Positions 50,775 to 61,433 of a stretch of 64,000 nucleotides of DNA are shown one piece after another (position 1 is the stretch's first letter; each line of letters starts with the position of its first letter). The position numbers were made by a program, and so were the translations under genes. Under the pieces are notes generated by a model that saw nothing but the letters and a program-made list of their open reading frames with translations, did no database searches and was not told the DNA's origin. The stretch comes from Mucilaginibacter sp. dw_454 (lineage in GTDB: Bacteria; Bacteroidota; Bacteroidia; Sphingobacteriales; Sphingobacteriaceae). The stretch lies in the NCBI RefSeq assembly GCF_018449775.1, contig NZ_JAAVVB010000002.1:1-64000 (forward strand), in the 5' to 3' direction.

Positions 50775-51602
50775 ATGGCAGTAAAGAGATTTAAACCGGT
50801 TACCCCGGGTACCCGCTTCAGAGTTGATGTATCTAACTCGGATATTACAACAAACGTTCCTGAAAAGTCGTTGGTTGTATCGGTTAACACCAGATCAGGT
50901 GGTCGTAACCACAGCGGTAAAATGACTATGCGCTACCTGGGTGGTGGCCATAAACAAGCATACAGATTAATTGATTTCAAACGCAATAAATTTGACATCC
51001 CTGCAAAAGTTGCTACTATCGAGTATGATCCTAACCGTTCTGCACGTATAGCCCTGCTACACTTTGTAGACGGTGAAAAAAGATATATGATCGCTCCGGA
51101 AGGTTTAACCGTTGGCATGACCGTAGTGTCAGGCGAATCGGTAGCACCAGAAGTGGGTAACACCATGCAATTAAAGTCAATACCTCTGGGTTCAATCATT
51201 CATAATATTGAATTGAATCCTGGTCAGGGTGGTGTGATAGCACGCTCTGCAGGTACTTACGCACAGCTTTCAGCACGTGATGGCAAATACGCTATCATCA
51301 AATTGCCTTCAGGCGAAACCCGTATGATCTTAGCTACTTGTTTAGCTACTATCGGTACCGTTTCAAATGGCGAAAGAGCAAACGCAGTATTGGGTAAAGC
51401 TGGTCGTAACCGTTGGTTAGGCCGTCGTCCAAGAGTTCGTGGTGTAGCCATGAACCCGGTAGATCACCCTATGGGTGGTGGTGAGGGTAGAGCCTCAGGT
51501 GGTCATCCACGCTCACGTAAAGGTTTGTTAGCTAAAGGCTACAAAACCCGTGACAAGAAAAAAGGGTCTGATCGTTATATCATTGAAAGAAGGAAGAAAT
51601 AA
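50775..51602 (+). CDS. rplB: 50S ribosomal protein L2
   Basis: A 275-residue protein with the highly conserved C-terminal block [20 protein letters not shown], containing the His near the peptidyl-transferase centre, and a basic end ending in ERRKK. Full family length. Confidence 0.98.
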   Translation: MAVKRFKPVTPGTRFRVDVSNSDITTNVPEKSLVVSVNTRSGGRNHSGKMTMRYLGGGHKQAYRLIDFKRNKFDIPAKVATIEYDPNRSARIALLHFVDGEKRYMIAPEGLTVGMTVVSGESVAPEVGNTMQLKSIPLGSIIHNIELNPGQGGVIARSAGTYAQLSARDGKYAIIKLPSGETRMILATCLATIGTVSNGERANAVLGKAGRNRWLGRRPRVRGVAMNPVDHPMGGGEGRASGGHPRSRKGLLAKGYKTRDKKKGSDRYIIERRKK

Positions 51603-51604
51603 TA

Positions 51605-51871
51605 ATGGCACGTTCAATTAAAAAAGGACCTTATATTGACCATAACCTAGACAAAAAAGTCTTGACGTTAAATGAGTCAAATAAAAAATCGGTTGTAAAA
51701 ACATGGTCACGTCGTTCCATGATTTCTCCTGATTTCGTTGGTCATACATTCGCGGTACACAACGGTAACAAATTTATACCTGTGTATGTAACAGAAAATA
51801 TGGTTGGTCACAAGCTGGGAGAGTTTGCGCCGACCCGTACATTCCGCGGTCACGCAGAAAAGAAAAAATAA
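51605..51871 (+). CDS. rpsS: 30S ribosomal protein S19
   Basis: An 88-residue protein: [39 protein letters not shown] and [18 protein letters not shown], all standard. Binds the 30S head with S13. 2 bp after rplB. Confidence 0.97.
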   Translation: MARSIKKGPYIDHNLDKKVLTLNESNKKSVVKTWSRRSMISPDFVGHTFAVHNGNKFIPVYVTENMVGHKLGEFAPTRTFRGHAEKKK

Positions 51872-51874
51872 GCA

Positions 51875-52303
51875 ATGGAAGCAACAACTAAAATCAAAAA
51901 GTCTGTATTGATCAGACAACGCAAGGAGCAAGAGAAGGCTCAGCAAGGTGGCGCTTCTGTTGCGAAACTGCAGAATTGTCCAACTTCACCACGTAAAATG
52001 CGTCTGGTGGTTGACCTTATCCGCGGTATAGAAGTTGAAAAAGCGTTAAACACTTTGAAATTTCTGAATAAAGAAGCTGCAATTCGTGTTGAAAAACTTT
52101 TAGTATCAGCCATCAAAAACTGGGAAGCTAAAAACGAAGGTCAACGCGTTGAAGACAGCAACTTAATTGTAAAAGAAGTATCAGTAGGCGGTGGTCGTCA
52201 AAACAAAAGAATGCGTCCGGCTCCTCAAGGTAGAGGTTACCGTATCCGCAAACGTTCAAACCACGTAACGCTAATTGTAGGCTCTAAAAACGATATCAAC
52301 TAA
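51875..52303 (+). CDS. rplV: 50S ribosomal protein L22
   Basis: A 142-residue protein. An N-terminal extension of about 25 residues (lysine-rich, [19 protein letters not shown]) precedes the normal core ([20 protein letters not shown]). The tunnel hairpin is at [17 protein letters not shown]. Longer than the ~110 residues of E. coli L22. Confidence 0.96.
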   Translation: MEATTKIKKSVLIRQRKEQEKAQQGGASVAKLQNCPTSPRKMRLVVDLIRGIEVEKALNTLKFLNKEAAIRVEKLLVSAIKNWEAKNEGQRVEDSNLIVKEVSVGGGRQNKRMRPAPQGRGYRIRKRSNHVTLIVGSKNDIN

Positions 52304-52307
52304 TAAA

Positions 52308-53171
52308 ATGGGACAGAAAGCACATCCAATAGGTAACAGATTAGGAATCATCAGAGGTTGGGATTCTAACTGGTTCGGTGGCAACAACTACTCCGATAAA
52401 TTAGTTGAAGACGAAAAGATCCGCAAATACTTATCAGCGCGTATTAATAAAGGTGGCGTATCTAAAGTAGTTATCGAACGTACTTTAAAACGCATCACGG
52501 TAACAATCCACACTGCCCGTCCGGGTATCGTGATTGGTAAAGGTGGTACCGAAGTTGATAAAATCAAAGAAGAGTTGAAAAAACTGACTAAAAAGGAAGT
52601 TCAGATTAACATCTTCGAGATTAAACGCCCAGAGCTTGATGCACAACTAGTTGCAGAAGGCATAGCAAAACAACTTGAAGCACGTATCTCTTTCCGTCGT
52701 GCCATGAAAACTACAATTGCTTCAACCATGAGAATGGGTGCAGAAGGAATTAAAGTAATGACATCAGGCCGTTTAGGTGGCGCTGAGATGGCACGTAGCG
52801 AACAATATAAAGAAGGAAGAATTCCATTGCACACTTTCCGTGCAGACATTGACTATGCATTGGCCGAAGCCTTAACTACTTATGGTAAAATAGGTGTTAA
52901 AGTATGGATTTGCAAAGGCGAAGTTTATGGCAAACGCGATCTATCTCCAAACATTGGTGGTACAAGCAGCGCCAGCGGTAAAGGTGGACGCCCTGAAGGT
53001 GGTGCCGGTTTCGGTAACGATCGCAGAGGTGGCAATGAAAGAGGTGGAGAACGTGGTGGAGAGCGCAGAGGCGATCGTAAACCAGGTGGTAACAACAACC
53101 GCCCAGGTGGTGGTGGCCCAAACAGAGGTGGCAATAATAACAGCCGCCCGGGTGGTGCTCCAAGAAGATAA
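52308..53171 (+). CDS. rpsC: 30S ribosomal protein S3 with long Gly/Arg/Asn tail
   Basis: A 287-residue protein. The core (1-215) has [20 protein letters not shown], the KH motif [16 protein letters not shown] and [12 protein letters not shown]. After residue about 215 comes a 70-residue disordered tail rich in Gly, Arg and Asn with RGG-like repeats ([13 protein letters not shown]), ending RPGGAPRR. E. coli S3 is 233 residues. Such tails are seen in Bacteroidota. It may contact rRNA or mRNA at the entry site. Confidence 0.97.
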   Translation: MGQKAHPIGNRLGIIRGWDSNWFGGNNYSDKLVEDEKIRKYLSARINKGGVSKVVIERTLKRITVTIHTARPGIVIGKGGTEVDKIKEELKKLTKKEVQINIFEIKRPELDAQLVAEGIAKQLEARISFRRAMKTTIASTMRMGAEGIKVMTSGRLGGAEMARSEQYKEGRIPLHTFRADIDYALAEALTTYGKIGVKVWICKGEVYGKRDLSPNIGGTSSASGKGGRPEGGAGFGNDRRGGNERGGERGGERRGDRKPGGNNNRPGGGGPNRGGNNNSRPGGAPRR

Positions 53172-53221
53172 TAACAGAAGTTAGAATTAATATATCGAAT
53201 ACGATATAAAAGCTTAAGAAA

Positions 53222-53644
53222 ATGCTACAGCCAAAAAGAACGAAGTTCAGAAAGATGCAAAAAGGCAGAATGAAAGGTTTAGCCACTCGTGGTGCCGAAC
53301 TGTCATTTGGATCTTTCGGTGTAAAATCACTCGAAGCCGCCTGGATCACCAGTCGCCAGATCGAGGCTGCACGTATTGCTGTAACACGTTACATGAAACG
53401 TGAAGGCCAGGTGTGGATCAGGATATTCCCTGACAAACCCGTAACCAAAAAACCAGCAGAGGTACGTATGGGTAAAGGTAAAGGTGCTCCGGAATATTGG
53501 GTAGCGGTAGTTCGCCCCGGAAGGATCATTTTTGAAGCAGAAGGTGTGCCTTTAGAAGTTGCAAAAGAGGCATTACGCCTGGCAGCTCAAAAGCTACCGG
53601 TACAAACAAGATTTGTTGTACGTAACGATTATGTACAAGCATAA
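53222..53644 (+). CDS. rplP: 50S ribosomal protein L16
   Basis: A 140-residue protein: [58 protein letters not shown]. It sits near the A-site tRNA elbow. Followed by a palindromic element before rpmC. Confidence 0.97.
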   Translation: MLQPKRTKFRKMQKGRMKGLATRGAELSFGSFGVKSLEAAWITSRQIEAARIAVTRYMKREGQVWIRIFPDKPVTKKPAEVRMGKGKGAPEYWVAVVRPGRIIFEAEGVPLEVAKEALRLAAQKLPVQTRFVVRNDYVQA

Positions 53645-53651
53645 ATAAAGA

Positions 53652-53730
53652 TTGTTGTAGGTTATAAGTTGTGAGTTATAAGTGATTATAAGATTCTTAC
53701 AACATACAACTGGCAACTTGTAACTGATAA
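53652..53730. repeat. palindromic word element (GTTATAAGTTGTGAG type)
   Basis: The left arm is TTGTAGGTTATAAGTTGTGA and GTTATAAGTGATTATAAG. The right arm is the imperfect complement, CTTACAACATACAACTGGCA and ACTTGTAACTG. It begins 7 bp after the rplP stop and ends 12 bp before the rpmC ATG. Confidence 0.8.
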
Positions 53731-53742
53731 TAATAATTGAAA

Positions 53743-53952
53743 ATGAAGAACTCAGAAATTACAGGCCTCGCAACTGAAGAGTTGGTTGCAAAATTAGGAG
53801 AGGAAAGAGCAAATCTAACCAAGCTTAAATTTGCACATGCGGTTTCAGCGATTGAGAATCCAACCCGTATTACAAAAGTGCGCAAGGATATTGCTCGTTT
53901 AAATACTGAATTAACTAAGCGTAAGGCAGCGCAAGCTTCTGAACAAAATTAA
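53743..53952 (+). CDS. rpmC: 50S ribosomal protein L29
   Basis: A 69-residue two-helix protein from [19 protein letters not shown]; the TTG reading at 53737 adds two residues and is rejected. Contains [20 protein letters not shown] and ends [10 protein letters not shown]. Lies at the tunnel exit beside L23. Confidence 0.95.
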   Translation: MKNSEITGLATEELVAKLGEERANLTKLKFAHAVSAIENPTRITKVRKDIARLNTELTKRKAAQASEQN

Positions 53953-53972
53953 TTTTTTACGCGTCGAGGAAA

Positions 53973-54227
53973 ATGGAAAGAAATTTAAGAAAAACACGTA
54001 CCGGACTGGTAGTAAGCAATAAGATGGAAAAATCTATTGTAGTATCAGTAGAGCGGAAGGTGAAGCACCCAATCTATGGTAAGTTTATTAAGAAAACTAC
54101 CAAGTTTATGGCTCATGACGAAGACAATACCTGTGGTATCGGTGATACGGTACTGATCATGGAAACTCGTCCACTGAGTAAGAGCAAAAATTGGAGATTA
54201 GTTCAAATTATAGAAAGAGCTAAATAA
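53973..54227 (+). CDS. rpsQ: 30S ribosomal protein S17
   Basis: An 84-residue OB-fold protein: [39 protein letters not shown] and [17 protein letters not shown]. Primary 16S rRNA binder. Confidence 0.96.
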   Translation: MERNLRKTRTGLVVSNKMEKSIVVSVERKVKHPIYGKFIKKTTKFMAHDEDNTCGIGDTVLIMETRPLSKSKNWRLVQIIERAK

Positions 54228-54228
54228 G

Positions 54229-54597
54229 ATGGTACAACAGGAATCAAGATTAAATGTAGCTGATAACAGCGGCGCTAAAGAAGTTTTAGTGATCCGTGTG
54301 TTAGGCGGTACCGGTAAAAGATATGCCTCTATAGGTGACAAGATTGTAGTAACTGTAAAAAGTGCGCTGCCATCTGGTAACATTAAAAAAGGTACAGTAT
54401 CTAAAGCCGTTGTGGTTAGAACCAAAAAAGAGATCCGCAGAAAAGATGGCTCGTACATCCGTTTCGATGATAACGCGGCCGTTTTGTTAAACAACCAGGA
54501 TGAGCCGAGAGGCACACGTATCTTTGGCCCTGTTGCAAGAGAATTGCGTGAGAAACAATTTATGAAAATTGTATCACTAGCTCCGGAGGTATTGTAA
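54229..54597 (+). CDS. rplN: 50S ribosomal protein L14
   Basis: A 122-residue protein: [40 protein letters not shown] and LAPEVL at the end. Full length. 1 bp after rpsQ. Confidence 0.97.
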   Translation: MVQQESRLNVADNSGAKEVLVIRVLGGTGKRYASIGDKIVVTVKSALPSGNIKKGTVSKAVVVRTKKEIRRKDGSYIRFDDNAAVLLNNQDEPRGTRIFGPVARELREKQFMKIVSLAPEVL

Positions 54598-54598
54598 C

Positions 54599-54940
54599 AT
54601 GGGAAATAAGACACAAACACAAGGAAAATTAAAGATCCGTAAAGGAGATTTAGTTAAAGTTATAGCCGGCGATTCAAAAGGATCTCAAGGTAAAATAGTT
54701 GAAGTAATAATAGCTAAAAACAGAGCTATTGTTGAAGGTGCTAATATGGTATCAAAACATACCAAACCTAACGCAGCTAACCCTAACGGTGGTATTATTA
54801 AACAAGAAGCTGCTATACACATTTCAAACCTGGCTTTGGTTGATCCAAAATCTGGCGTTGCAACACGTGTTGGCCGTAAATTGAATGATGCCGGTAAACT
54901 GGTAAGAGTAGCTAAAAAATCAGGGGAGGAAATCAAGTAA
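54599..54940 (+). CDS. rplX: 50S ribosomal protein L24
   Basis: A 113-residue KOW-domain protein: [20 protein letters not shown], then [20 protein letters not shown]. An assembly initiator of the 50S subunit. The last A of its stop is the first base of the rplE ATG. Confidence 0.96.
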   Translation: MGNKTQTQGKLKIRKGDLVKVIAGDSKGSQGKIVEVIIAKNRAIVEGANMVSKHTKPNAANPNGGIIKQEAAIHISNLALVDPKSGVATRVGRKLNDAGKLVRVAKKSGEEIK

Positions 54941-55509
54941 TGGAATACACACCACGATTAAAATCGAAATATAAAGCAGAGATACGTACTGCGCTGAAAG
55001 ATAAATTTCAGTACAAAAGCGTAATGCAAGTTCCAAAACTGGAAAAAATTGCAATTAACCAGGGTGTTGGTGGTGCTACTACCGACAAGAAACTGATTGA
55101 AAACACAATCACTGAGTTAACTACAATCACCGGCCAGTTAGCGGTTTCTTCGAAATCTAAAAAAGATATCTCAAACTTTAAATTGCGTAAAAATATGCCG
55201 GTAGGCGTACGTGTAACTTTACGCGATAATACCATGTATGAGTTCTTAGATCGTTTGATCTCTGTTGCTTTACCACGTATCCGCGATTTCAAAGGTATCA
55301 ATGATAAAGGTTTTGACGGAAGAGGTAATTATACTTTAGGTATTACCGAGCAAATCATCTTCCCTGAAATCAACATTGATAAAATTAACAAAATTCAGGG
55401 TATGGATATTACCTTTGTAACCTCTGCAACCAACGATGTTGAAGCATTAGAGTTACTTAAGCAATTTGGTTTACCATTTAAAAATCAAACTCCAACTAAC
55501 AATGGCTAA
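54940..55509 (+). CDS. rplE: 50S ribosomal protein L5
   Basis: A 189-residue protein binding 5S r[61 protein letters not shown]. The gene overlaps rplX by 1 bp and rpsN by 8 bp. Confidence 0.97.
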   Translation: MEYTPRLKSKYKAEIRTALKDKFQYKSVMQVPKLEKIAINQGVGGATTDKKLIENTITELTTITGQLAVSSKSKKDISNFKLRKNMPVGVRVTLRDNTMYEFLDRLISVALPRIRDFKGINDKGFDGRGNYTLGITEQIIFPEINIDKINKIQGMDITFVTSATNDVEALELLKQFGLPFKNQTPTNNG

Positions 55510-55771
55510 AGAAGGTGTAAAAGCACGCGAAGTAAAACGTGCTAAGTTAGTAGCAAAATATGCTGAAAAAAGAGAGGCTTTAAAAGCAGCTGGTGATTAT
55601 GTAGGTTTAGATGCGCTTCCAAAAGCGTCGTCACCGGTAAAACTACACAACCGTTGTAAATTAACAGGCCGCCCTCGTGGTTATATGCGCCAGTTTGGTA
55701 TTTCGCGTGTTACATTCCGCGAAATGGCATTAGCCGGCAAGATCCCGGGAGTGAAAAAAGCTTCTTGGTAA
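55502..55771 (+). CDS. rpsN: 30S ribosomal protein S14, zinc-less form
   Basis: An 89-residue protein starting [16 protein letters not shown]; the longer reading from 55466 lies in rpl[21 protein letters not shown] with a single Cys shows the C- (no zinc) long form. Ends GVKKASW. Last gene before a palindromic element. Confidence 0.96.
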   Translation: MAKEGVKAREVKRAKLVAKYAEKREALKAAGDYVGLDALPKASSPVKLHNRCKLTGRPRGYMRQFGISRVTFREMALAGKIPGVKKASW

Positions 55772-55772
55772 T

Positions 55773-55834
55773 AAGCGTAAAGCTGAAAGACTAAAGCAAA
55801 AAGCTTTGAGCCTTCGGCTTTTTGCTTTAAGCTT
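55773..55834. repeat. palindromic word element (AAAGCTGAAAG type)
   Basis: The left arm is AAGCGTAAAGCTGAAAGACT then AAAGCAAAAAGC. The right arm, GCCTTCGGCTTTTTGCTTTA then AGCTT, is the complement and is followed by an A run. It starts 1 bp after the rpsN stop. Same words as at 12244 and 23524. Confidence 0.8.
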
Positions 55835-55909
55835 AAAAAAAAAGAATTAACAGACGGCAGGTCGTCCCGAAGGGTTCGAGAAGGAAACCACCATCACAAA
55901 CAATAGATA

Positions 55910-56308
55910 ATGAATACAGATCCAATCGCAGATTATCTTACCCGTGTAAGAAATGCTATTAAAGCCAACCACAGGGTTGTTGAGATTCCTGCATCTAACC
56001 TGAAAAAAGAAATCACTAAGGTTCTTTTTGACAAAGGTTACATTGCAAACTACAAGTTTGAAGAAAACGGTCCGCAAGGCACTATTAAAGTAGCTTTAAA
56101 GTACCACCCAATCACCAAAATTTCTGCTATCCGTTCTATCGACCGTATCAGCAGACCTGGTTACAGAAGATATGCAGGCACCAGCAATATGCCACGCGTA
56201 TTAAATGGTTTAGGTATCGCCATCCTGTCAACTTCTCACGGCGTAATGACCGATAAAGAAGCACGTCAGCAAAATGTGGGCGGCGAAGTTTTATGCTACG
56301 TTTATTAA
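55910..56308 (+). CDS. rpsH: 30S ribosomal protein S8
   Basis: A 132-residue protein: MNTDPIADYLTRVRNAIKA, RISRPGYRRYAGTSNMPRVL and ILSTSHGVMTDKEARQQNVG. Primary 16S binder, and in E. coli the repressor of the spc operon. Confidence 0.97.
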   Translation: MNTDPIADYLTRVRNAIKANHRVVEIPASNLKKEITKVLFDKGYIANYKFEENGPQGTIKVALKYHPITKISAIRSIDRISRPGYRRYAGTSNMPRVLNGLGIAILSTSHGVMTDKEARQQNVGGEVLCYVY

Positions 56309-56326
56309 TCAGAGGAGGAACAAGCA

Positions 56327-56884
56327 ATGTCAAGAGTAGGAAAATCACCAATACCAGTACCGGCAGGCGTTACTGTTACTGTATCTGCAGATAATGTAGT
56401 TACTGTAAAAGGCCCTAAAGGCGAGCTGCATCAAGCGGTGGACACAGATATAAAAGTTGTTCAAGAAGGTTCTGAACTATTAGTTCAACGCCCAACTGAG
56501 CAAAAACGCCACAAAGCATTACACGGTTTATACCGCGCTTTGATAAACAATATGGTTGTTGGCGTAACAACCGGTTACAAAATTGAGCAAGAGTTAGTAG
56601 GTGTGGGTTACCGCGCAACTAACACAGGTAATACTTTAGATTTAGTGTTGGGTTTCTCTCACCATTATGTATTTGAGTTACCGCAAGAAATAAAAGTTAC
56701 AACTACTGCTGAAAAGGGTAAAAACCCAACTATTATTCTGGAATCAAACGATAAGCAATTGATTGGTCAGGTAGCAGCGAAAATACGCTCGTTACGTGCA
56801 CCAGAGCCTTACAAAGGTAAAGGTATCAAGTTTGTTGGCGAAGTATTGAGAAGAAAAGCAGGTAAATCAGCATCTAAAAAATAA
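56327..56884 (+). CDS. rplF: 50S ribosomal protein L6
   Basis: A 185-residue two-domain protein: [20 protein letters not shown] and [20 protein letters not shown] near the C-terminus. The start is preceded by GAGGAGGAACAAGC, a strong ribosome-binding site. Confidence 0.97.
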   Translation: MSRVGKSPIPVPAGVTVTVSADNVVTVKGPKGELHQAVDTDIKVVQEGSELLVQRPTEQKRHKALHGLYRALINNMVVGVTTGYKIEQELVGVGYRATNTGNTLDLVLGFSHHYVFELPQEIKVTTTAEKGKNPTIILESNDKQLIGQVAAKIRSLRAPEPYKGKGIKFVGEVLRRKAGKSASKK

Positions 56885-56889
56885 TCGTC

Positions 56890-57246
56890 ATGGCAGCTAG
56901 AGCGAAATTATCAAGAAGAGAAAGAATAAAGATGGGAATCAGGAAGCGCCTTTCAGGCTCTGCAACCCGTCCTCGTTTGTCAGTGTACAGAAGCAATAAA
57001 GGTATTTATGCGCAGATCATTGACGATGTAACAGGCAAAACATTAGTATCAGCATCATCTTTATCAAAAGATTTCAGTGCAGATGGTACTAAGTCAGATC
57101 AATCAGTAGCAGTGGGCAAATTAGTTGCTCAAAAAGCTGTTGCAGCTGGCATCGTAGATGTGGTTTTTGACCGTAACGGATACTTGTATCACGGTCGTGT
57201 TAAATCACTGGCCGAAGGTGCACGTGAAGGTGGGTTAAACTTTTAA
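56890..57246 (+). CDS. rplR: 50S ribosomal protein L18
   Basis: A 118-residue 5S rRNA-binding protein: [39 protein letters not shown], ending [12 protein letters not shown]. Confidence 0.97.
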   Translation: MAARAKLSRRERIKMGIRKRLSGSATRPRLSVYRSNKGIYAQIIDDVTGKTLVSASSLSKDFSADGTKSDQSVAVGKLVAQKAVAAGIVDVVFDRNGYLYHGRVKSLAEGAREGGLNF

Positions 57247-57258
57247 TCGAAAAGAGAA

Positions 57259-57777
57259 ATGTCAACAATCAACATAAAAAGAGTAAAAACCAGCGAGATC
57301 GAATTAAAAGATCGTTTGGTTAGCATACAACGTGTAGCCAAAGTAACCAAAGGTGGCCGTACATTTAGCTTCTCTGCCATTGTGGTAGTAGGTGATGAGC
57401 ACGGTGTTGTAGGTTATGGTTTAGGTAAAGCGAAGGAGGTTACTGAAGCTATTGCAAAAGGTATTGATGATGCTAAAAAGAACTTGGTAAAAGTTCCGAT
57501 TATCAACAACACTATACCTCATGAGCAAATAGGTAAATTTTCGGGCGGTTTTGTATTCTTGAAACCAGCAGCAAACGGTACAGGTGTAATAGCCGGTGGT
57601 GCAATGCGTGCGGTATTAGAGTCTGCAGGTGTACACAATGTACTTGCAAAATCAAAAGGATCATCAAACCCGCACAACGTGGTTAAAGCAACTGTATCGG
57701 CATTATCACAATTACGTGATGCACATACTGTAGCGCAACACCGCGGAGTTAGTTTAGGTAAAGTTTTTAACGGATAA
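57259..57777 (+). CDS. rpsE: 30S ribosomal protein S5
   Basis: A 172-residue protein: [40 protein letters not shown] and [20 protein letters not shown]. It helps shape the mRNA entry channel and decoding accuracy. Confidence 0.97.
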   Translation: MSTINIKRVKTSEIELKDRLVSIQRVAKVTKGGRTFSFSAIVVVGDEHGVVGYGLGKAKEVTEAIAKGIDDAKKNLVKVPIINNTIPHEQIGKFSGGFVFLKPAANGTGVIAGGAMRAVLESAGVHNVLAKSKGSSNPHNVVKATVSALSQLRDAHTVAQHRGVSLGKVFNG

Positions 57778-57781
57778 TATC

Positions 57782-57961
57782 ATGGCGAAGATCAAAATTA
57801 CCCAGATTAAGAGCGTGATCGATAGAACCGAGCGCCAAAAAAGAACAGTGCAGGCACTGGGCTTAAAGAAAATTAACCACAGTGTGGAAGTTGAGGCTAA
57901 CGCAGCTATTATCGGAATGGTTAGAAAAGTTAATCACCTGGTAGCGGTAGAAAATATTTAA
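57782..57961 (+). CDS. rpmD: 50S ribosomal protein L30
   Basis: A 59-residue protein: [40 protein letters not shown], ending NHLVAVENI. Standard length and position between rpsE and rplO. Confidence 0.95.
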   Translation: MAKIKITQIKSVIDRTERQKRTVQALGLKKINHSVEVEANAAIIGMVRKVNHLVAVENI

Positions 57962-57965
57962 TATC

Positions 57966-58412
57966 ATGAATTTAAGTAATCTGAAACCTGCAGAAGGTTC
58001 AACTAAAAATAGAAAGAGAATTGGTCGTGGTACAGGTTCTGGCCGTGGTGGTACATCTACCCGCGGTCATAAAGGTGCCGGTTCACGTTCAGGTACAAGC
58101 AGAAAAATTGGTTTTGAAGGTGGCCAAATGCCGTTACAACGCCGTGTACCTAAAGTGGGCTTTAAAAACCCTAACCGCGTAGAGTACGTTGGTGTAAACC
58201 TTGACGTATTGCAAGAATTAACTGAAAAATATACACTTTCAACTATAGACTTTGCTACTTTAATATCGCATGGTTTAGTATCTAAAAACGGCTTGGTGAA
58301 AATCCTGGGTCGTGGCGAGTTGAAAGCCAAATTAGAAGTTACAGCACATGCATTTACTGCTACTGCTCAAAAAGCCATCGAAGCTGCTGGCGGTTCTATT
58401 GTTAAGCTTTAA
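57966..58412 (+). CDS. rplO: 50S ribosomal protein L15
   Basis: A 148-residue protein: [20 protein letters not shown], the Gly-rich [20 protein letters not shown] segment, and [20 protein letters not shown]. Confidence 0.97.
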   Translation: MNLSNLKPAEGSTKNRKRIGRGTGSGRGGTSTRGHKGAGSRSGTSRKIGFEGGQMPLQRRVPKVGFKNPNRVEYVGVNLDVLQELTEKYTLSTIDFATLISHGLVSKNGLVKILGRGELKAKLEVTAHAFTATAQKAIEAAGGSIVKL

Positions 58413-58433
58413 TATTAAGCTATAAAATTTCAA

Positions 58434-59774
58434 ATGAAGAAGTTTTTCACCACAATATCCAATATCTGGAAAATTGAAGATCTAAGAGTGCGTATTACTA
58501 ACACACTCTTATTTCTTTTAATATATCGTGTAGGATCTTTCATCCGTTTACCGGGAGTTAGCGACGCTGTTGCATCAAAAGGCAAGGCTGAAGGTCTGGT
58601 TGGTTTGTTAAATATGTTTGCAGGAGGTTCTTTTTCAAGGGTCTCTATTTTTGCGTTAGGTGTTATGCCTTATATCTCTGCCTCTATTGTGATGCAGTTA
58701 TTGGGTATAGCGGTGCCTTACTTCGCTAAAATGCAGAAAGACGGCGAAAGCGGTCGTAATAAAATAAACCAATGGACACGTTATCTGACGATTATTATCA
58801 CTGCGGCTCAAGCTGCTGCTTACCTGCGGTCGCAAGTATCTGCCGATGAGTTGCTGATAGCTAACCCATTGTTTACCATCATGAACACTTTCGTGTTAAC
58901 TGCAGGTACTTTATTTGTAATGTGGTTAGGCGAGAAAATTACTGATAAAGGTATTGGTAACGGTATTTCATTAATCATCATGGTGGGTATCATAGCCCAG
59001 TTACCAGGTGCTTTTGTGGCCGAGTTTAACAATCGTACGACAGGTAGCGGTGGTTTAATCACATTTATTGTTGAGCTGGTAGCTTTATTAGGTGTGGTAA
59101 TGTTTACTATCCTGATTGTGCAAGGTACCCGAAAGATTGCCGTGCAATACGCCAAGCGTATTGTTGGTGCAAAACAATATGGTGGCGTACGTCAGTACAT
59201 CCCGTTAAAGGTAAATGCGGCAGGTGTAATGCCTATTATCTTTGCGCAGGCATTGATGTTCATCCCGGCTACATTAGCTTCGTTTTTCCCGACGGCTGCT
59301 TCAAACAGCATTTTGATCGCGTTGTCAAATTATAACTCGTGGTTACACAATTTGCTGTTCGCGTTGTTGATTATCGTGTTCACTTATTTCTATACAGCTA
59401 TTACGGTTAACCCGAAACAAATGGCTGAGGATATGAAAAAGAACAACGGTTTTATACCGGGTGTTAAACCAGGTGAAGCAACTACAAATTATATTGACGA
59501 TGTTATCTCAAAAATCACTTTGCCGGGATCTATATTCTTAGCTATTATTGCTATCATACCTGCATTGGCAAACTTAGTTGGTGTTAATACCTTGTTTGCA
59601 AGATTCTTTGGTGGTACCTCATTGATCATTCTTGTTGGTGTTGTTTTAGATACTTTACAGCAGATAGAAAGCCACTTGTTAATGCGTCATTACGATGGAT
59701 TGATGAAAACCGGCAGAATAACTGGGCGTACTTCAATACCTGCTGCTACCGGAACGACGCCGACAGCAATTTAA
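58434..59774 (+). CDS. secY: preprotein translocase SecY
   Basis: A 446-residue channel subunit with ten membrane helices. Contains IRLPGVSDAV, MPYISASIVMQLL (helix 2 and gate), GIGNGISLIIMVGIIAQLP, and the cytoplasmic ribosome-binding loop RRIV-like QYAKRIVGAKQYGGVRQYIP. It exports unfolded proteins with SecE/SecG and SecA. Position after rplO is standard. Confidence 0.97.
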   Translation: MKKFFTTISNIWKIEDLRVRITNTLLFLLIYRVGSFIRLPGVSDAVASKGKAEGLVGLLNMFAGGSFSRVSIFALGVMPYISASIVMQLLGIAVPYFAKMQKDGESGRNKINQWTRYLTIIITAAQAAAYLRSQVSADELLIANPLFTIMNTFVLTAGTLFVMWLGEKITDKGIGNGISLIIMVGIIAQLPGAFVAEFNNRTTGSGGLITFIVELVALLGVVMFTILIVQGTRKIAVQYAKRIVGAKQYGGVRQYIPLKVNAAGVMPIIFAQALMFIPATLASFFPTAASNSILIALSNYNSWLHNLLFALLIIVFTYFYTAITVNPKQMAEDMKKNNGFIPGVKPGEATTNYIDDVISKITLPGSIFLAIIAIIPALANLVGVNTLFARFFGGTSLIILVGVVLDTLQQIESHLLMRHYDGLMKTGRITGRTSIPAATGTTPTAI

Positions 59775-59780
59775 TACAGA

Positions 59781-60569
59781 ATGTCGAAAATTCATTACAA
59801 GAGTGCCGAGGAGATAGAGCTGATTAGAGAGAGTTCTTTGCTGGTTGCAAAGACACATGGAGAGATAGCTAAAGTTATTCGTGCCGGCATACAGACTATA
59901 GAATTAGACAAACTAGCAGAAACTTTCATACGTGATAACGGCGGGATTCCCGCCTTTTTAAACTACGGAGGTTTTCCATACTCGCTTTGCATCTCATTAA
60001 ACAACCAGGTGGTTCACGGTTTTCCGGGTAAGCATGTGTTGACAGATGGTGACCTGGTTTCGGTTGATTGCGGCGCAATATTAAACAATTACTATGGCGA
60101 CTCTGCCTTTACTTTTGCCATTGGCGAGGTAAGCGATGAGGTTAAGAAACTAATGCGTGTAACGCGTGAGTGTTTGGACCTTGGGATTGAGAAAGCCGTT
60201 GTAGGTAACCGCATAGGCGATATTGGTTATGCTGTACAAGAGCATGCCGAGAAGCATGGCTTTGGTGTAGTGAAAGAGCTGGTAGGCCATGGGGTAGGTT
60301 TAAAACTGCATGAAAAACCAGAAGTACCTAATTACGGTAAACGCGGATCGGGCATCAAATTAGAGGAAGGAATGGTGATAGCCATCGAGCCGATGATTAA
60401 TGCGGGCCGTGCCGGAGTTAAATTCTGGGATGATGGCTGGACAGTATCAACTGTTGATGGTAAAGCGTCTGCCCATTATGAGCACACAGTAGCTGTAAAA
60501 AAGGGTAAAGCAGACATCCTTTCGTCATTTAAATATGTTGACGAAGTTTTAAAAGAAAAAATAAATTAA
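59781..60569 (+). CDS. map: methionine aminopeptidase, type I
   Basis: A 262-residue enzyme removing the initiator Met. The metal ligands are the Asp in VSVDCGA, the Asp in YYGDSAFTF, the His in VGHGVGLKLHE, the Glu in AIEPMIN and the Glu in YEHTVAV. No N-terminal extension. It follows secY by 6 bp. Confidence 0.97.
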   Translation: MSKIHYKSAEEIELIRESSLLVAKTHGEIAKVIRAGIQTIELDKLAETFIRDNGGIPAFLNYGGFPYSLCISLNNQVVHGFPGKHVLTDGDLVSVDCGAILNNYYGDSAFTFAIGEVSDEVKKLMRVTRECLDLGIEKAVVGNRIGDIGYAVQEHAEKHGFGVVKELVGHGVGLKLHEKPEVPNYGKRGSGIKLEEGMVIAIEPMINAGRAGVKFWDDGWTVSTVDGKASAHYEHTVAVKKGKADILSSFKYVDEVLKEKIN

Positions 60570-60584
60570 TTAATAATTTTTTAT

Positions 60585-60592
60585 TAATTTTG
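60585..60592 (+). promoter_or_regulatory. candidate internal promoter for infA
   Basis: TAATTTTG in an AT-rich stretch, matching TAnnTTTG, followed by CGTCCCGGTTTTGGGGCGG. The CGTCCC just after the box recurs at the rpsL and rplC promoters. Confidence 0.5.
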
Positions 60593-60636
60593 CGTCCCGG
60601 TTTTGGGGCGGATAATCAAGTAATAATCAGTAAAAT

Positions 60637-60855
60637 ATGGCAAAACAATCTTCGATTGAGCAAGACGGTACAATTCGGGAAGCGTTATCTAACGCAATGT
60701 TCAGAGTTGAACTTGAAAATGGTCATGAGATTATTGCGCACATATCAGGTAAAATGCGGATGCATTATATCAAGATATTACCTGGTGACCGCGTAAAATT
60801 GGAGATGAGCCCTTACGATTTGAGTAAAGGCAGAATAACGTACAGATACAAATAA
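60637..60855 (+). CDS. infA: translation initiation factor IF-1
   Basis: A 72-residue OB-fold protein: [60 protein letters not shown] and ITYRYK. Binds the A site during initiation. Confidence 0.97.
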   Translation: MAKQSSIEQDGTIREALSNAMFRVELENGHEIIAHISGKMRMHYIKILPGDRVKLEMSPYDLSKGRITYRYK

Positions 60856-60866
60856 CAAATATAGAG

Positions 60867-60983
60867 ATGAAAGTTAGAGCATCCATCAAAAAACGTAGCG
60901 TTGATTGCAAGATCATTCGTCGCAACGGGAAACTTTATGTGATCAACAAAAAGAATCCTAAGTTCAAACAACGTCAGGGATAA
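60867..60983 (+). CDS. rpmJ: 50S ribosomal protein L36, zinc-less form
   Basis: A 38-residue protein [20 protein letters not shown] ending KFKQRQG. The canonical L36 has three Cys and a His for zinc. Here only one Cys (SVDC) remains and the [11 protein letters not shown] stretch lacks the other Cys and the His. This C- form needs no zinc. Confidence 0.93.
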   Translation: MKVRASIKKRSVDCKIIRRNGKLYVINKKNPKFKQRQG

Positions 60984-61011
60984 TTAGAAAAGGAATTGTA
61001 ATGATCCGCAC

Positions 61012-61028
61012 AACGGTGGCCCGCCGTT
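61012..61028 (+). promoter_or_regulatory. small hairpin before rpsM
   Basis: AACGG and CCGTT (extendable inside as GG/CC) form a small hairpin about 28 nt before the rpsM ATG. A possible local mRNA structure; low confidence. Confidence 0.3.
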
Positions 61029-61055
61029 CGGTCTTACTTAAAACAACTTACAAAT

Positions 61056-61433
61056 ATGGCAAGGATTTCAGGTATTGATTTACCAAAGAATAAGAGAGGC
61101 GAGATAGGTTTAACCTACATTTACGGCGTTGGCCGTTCTAAAGCCCAGGAAATTTTAACAAAAGCCGGTATTGACTTTAACATTAAAGTTCAAGACTGGA
61201 ATGACGATCAGCTGGCTGCTATCCGTAACATCATCAACGACGAAGTAAAAGTTGAAGGTGCTTTACGTTCAGAAGTTCAATTAAACATCAAACGTTTAAT
61301 GGATATTGGTTGCTACCGTGGTACACGTCACCGTAAAGGTTTACCGTTACGTGGTCAACGTACTAAAAACAACTCTCGTACCCGTAAAGGTAAACGTAAG
61401 ACAGTTGCTAACAAGAAAAAGGCTACTAAATAA
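61056..61433 (+). CDS. rpsM: 30S ribosomal protein S13
   Basis: A 125-residue protein: [53 protein letters not shown] at the tail reaching the P-site tRNA. Confidence 0.97.
   Translation: MARISGIDLPKNKRGEIGLTYIYGVGRSKAQEILTKAGIDFNIKVQDWNDDQLAAIRNIINDEVKVEGALRSEVQLNIKRLMDIGCYRGTRHRKGLPLRGQRTKNNSRTRKGKRKTVANKKKATK

Noticed and set aside
52897..53349. 150-residue reverse-strand frame opposite rpsC/rplP
   Set aside because: It is His/Cys-rich because it lies opposite the Gly/Arg-rich S3 tail, and it overlaps two certain ribosomal genes.
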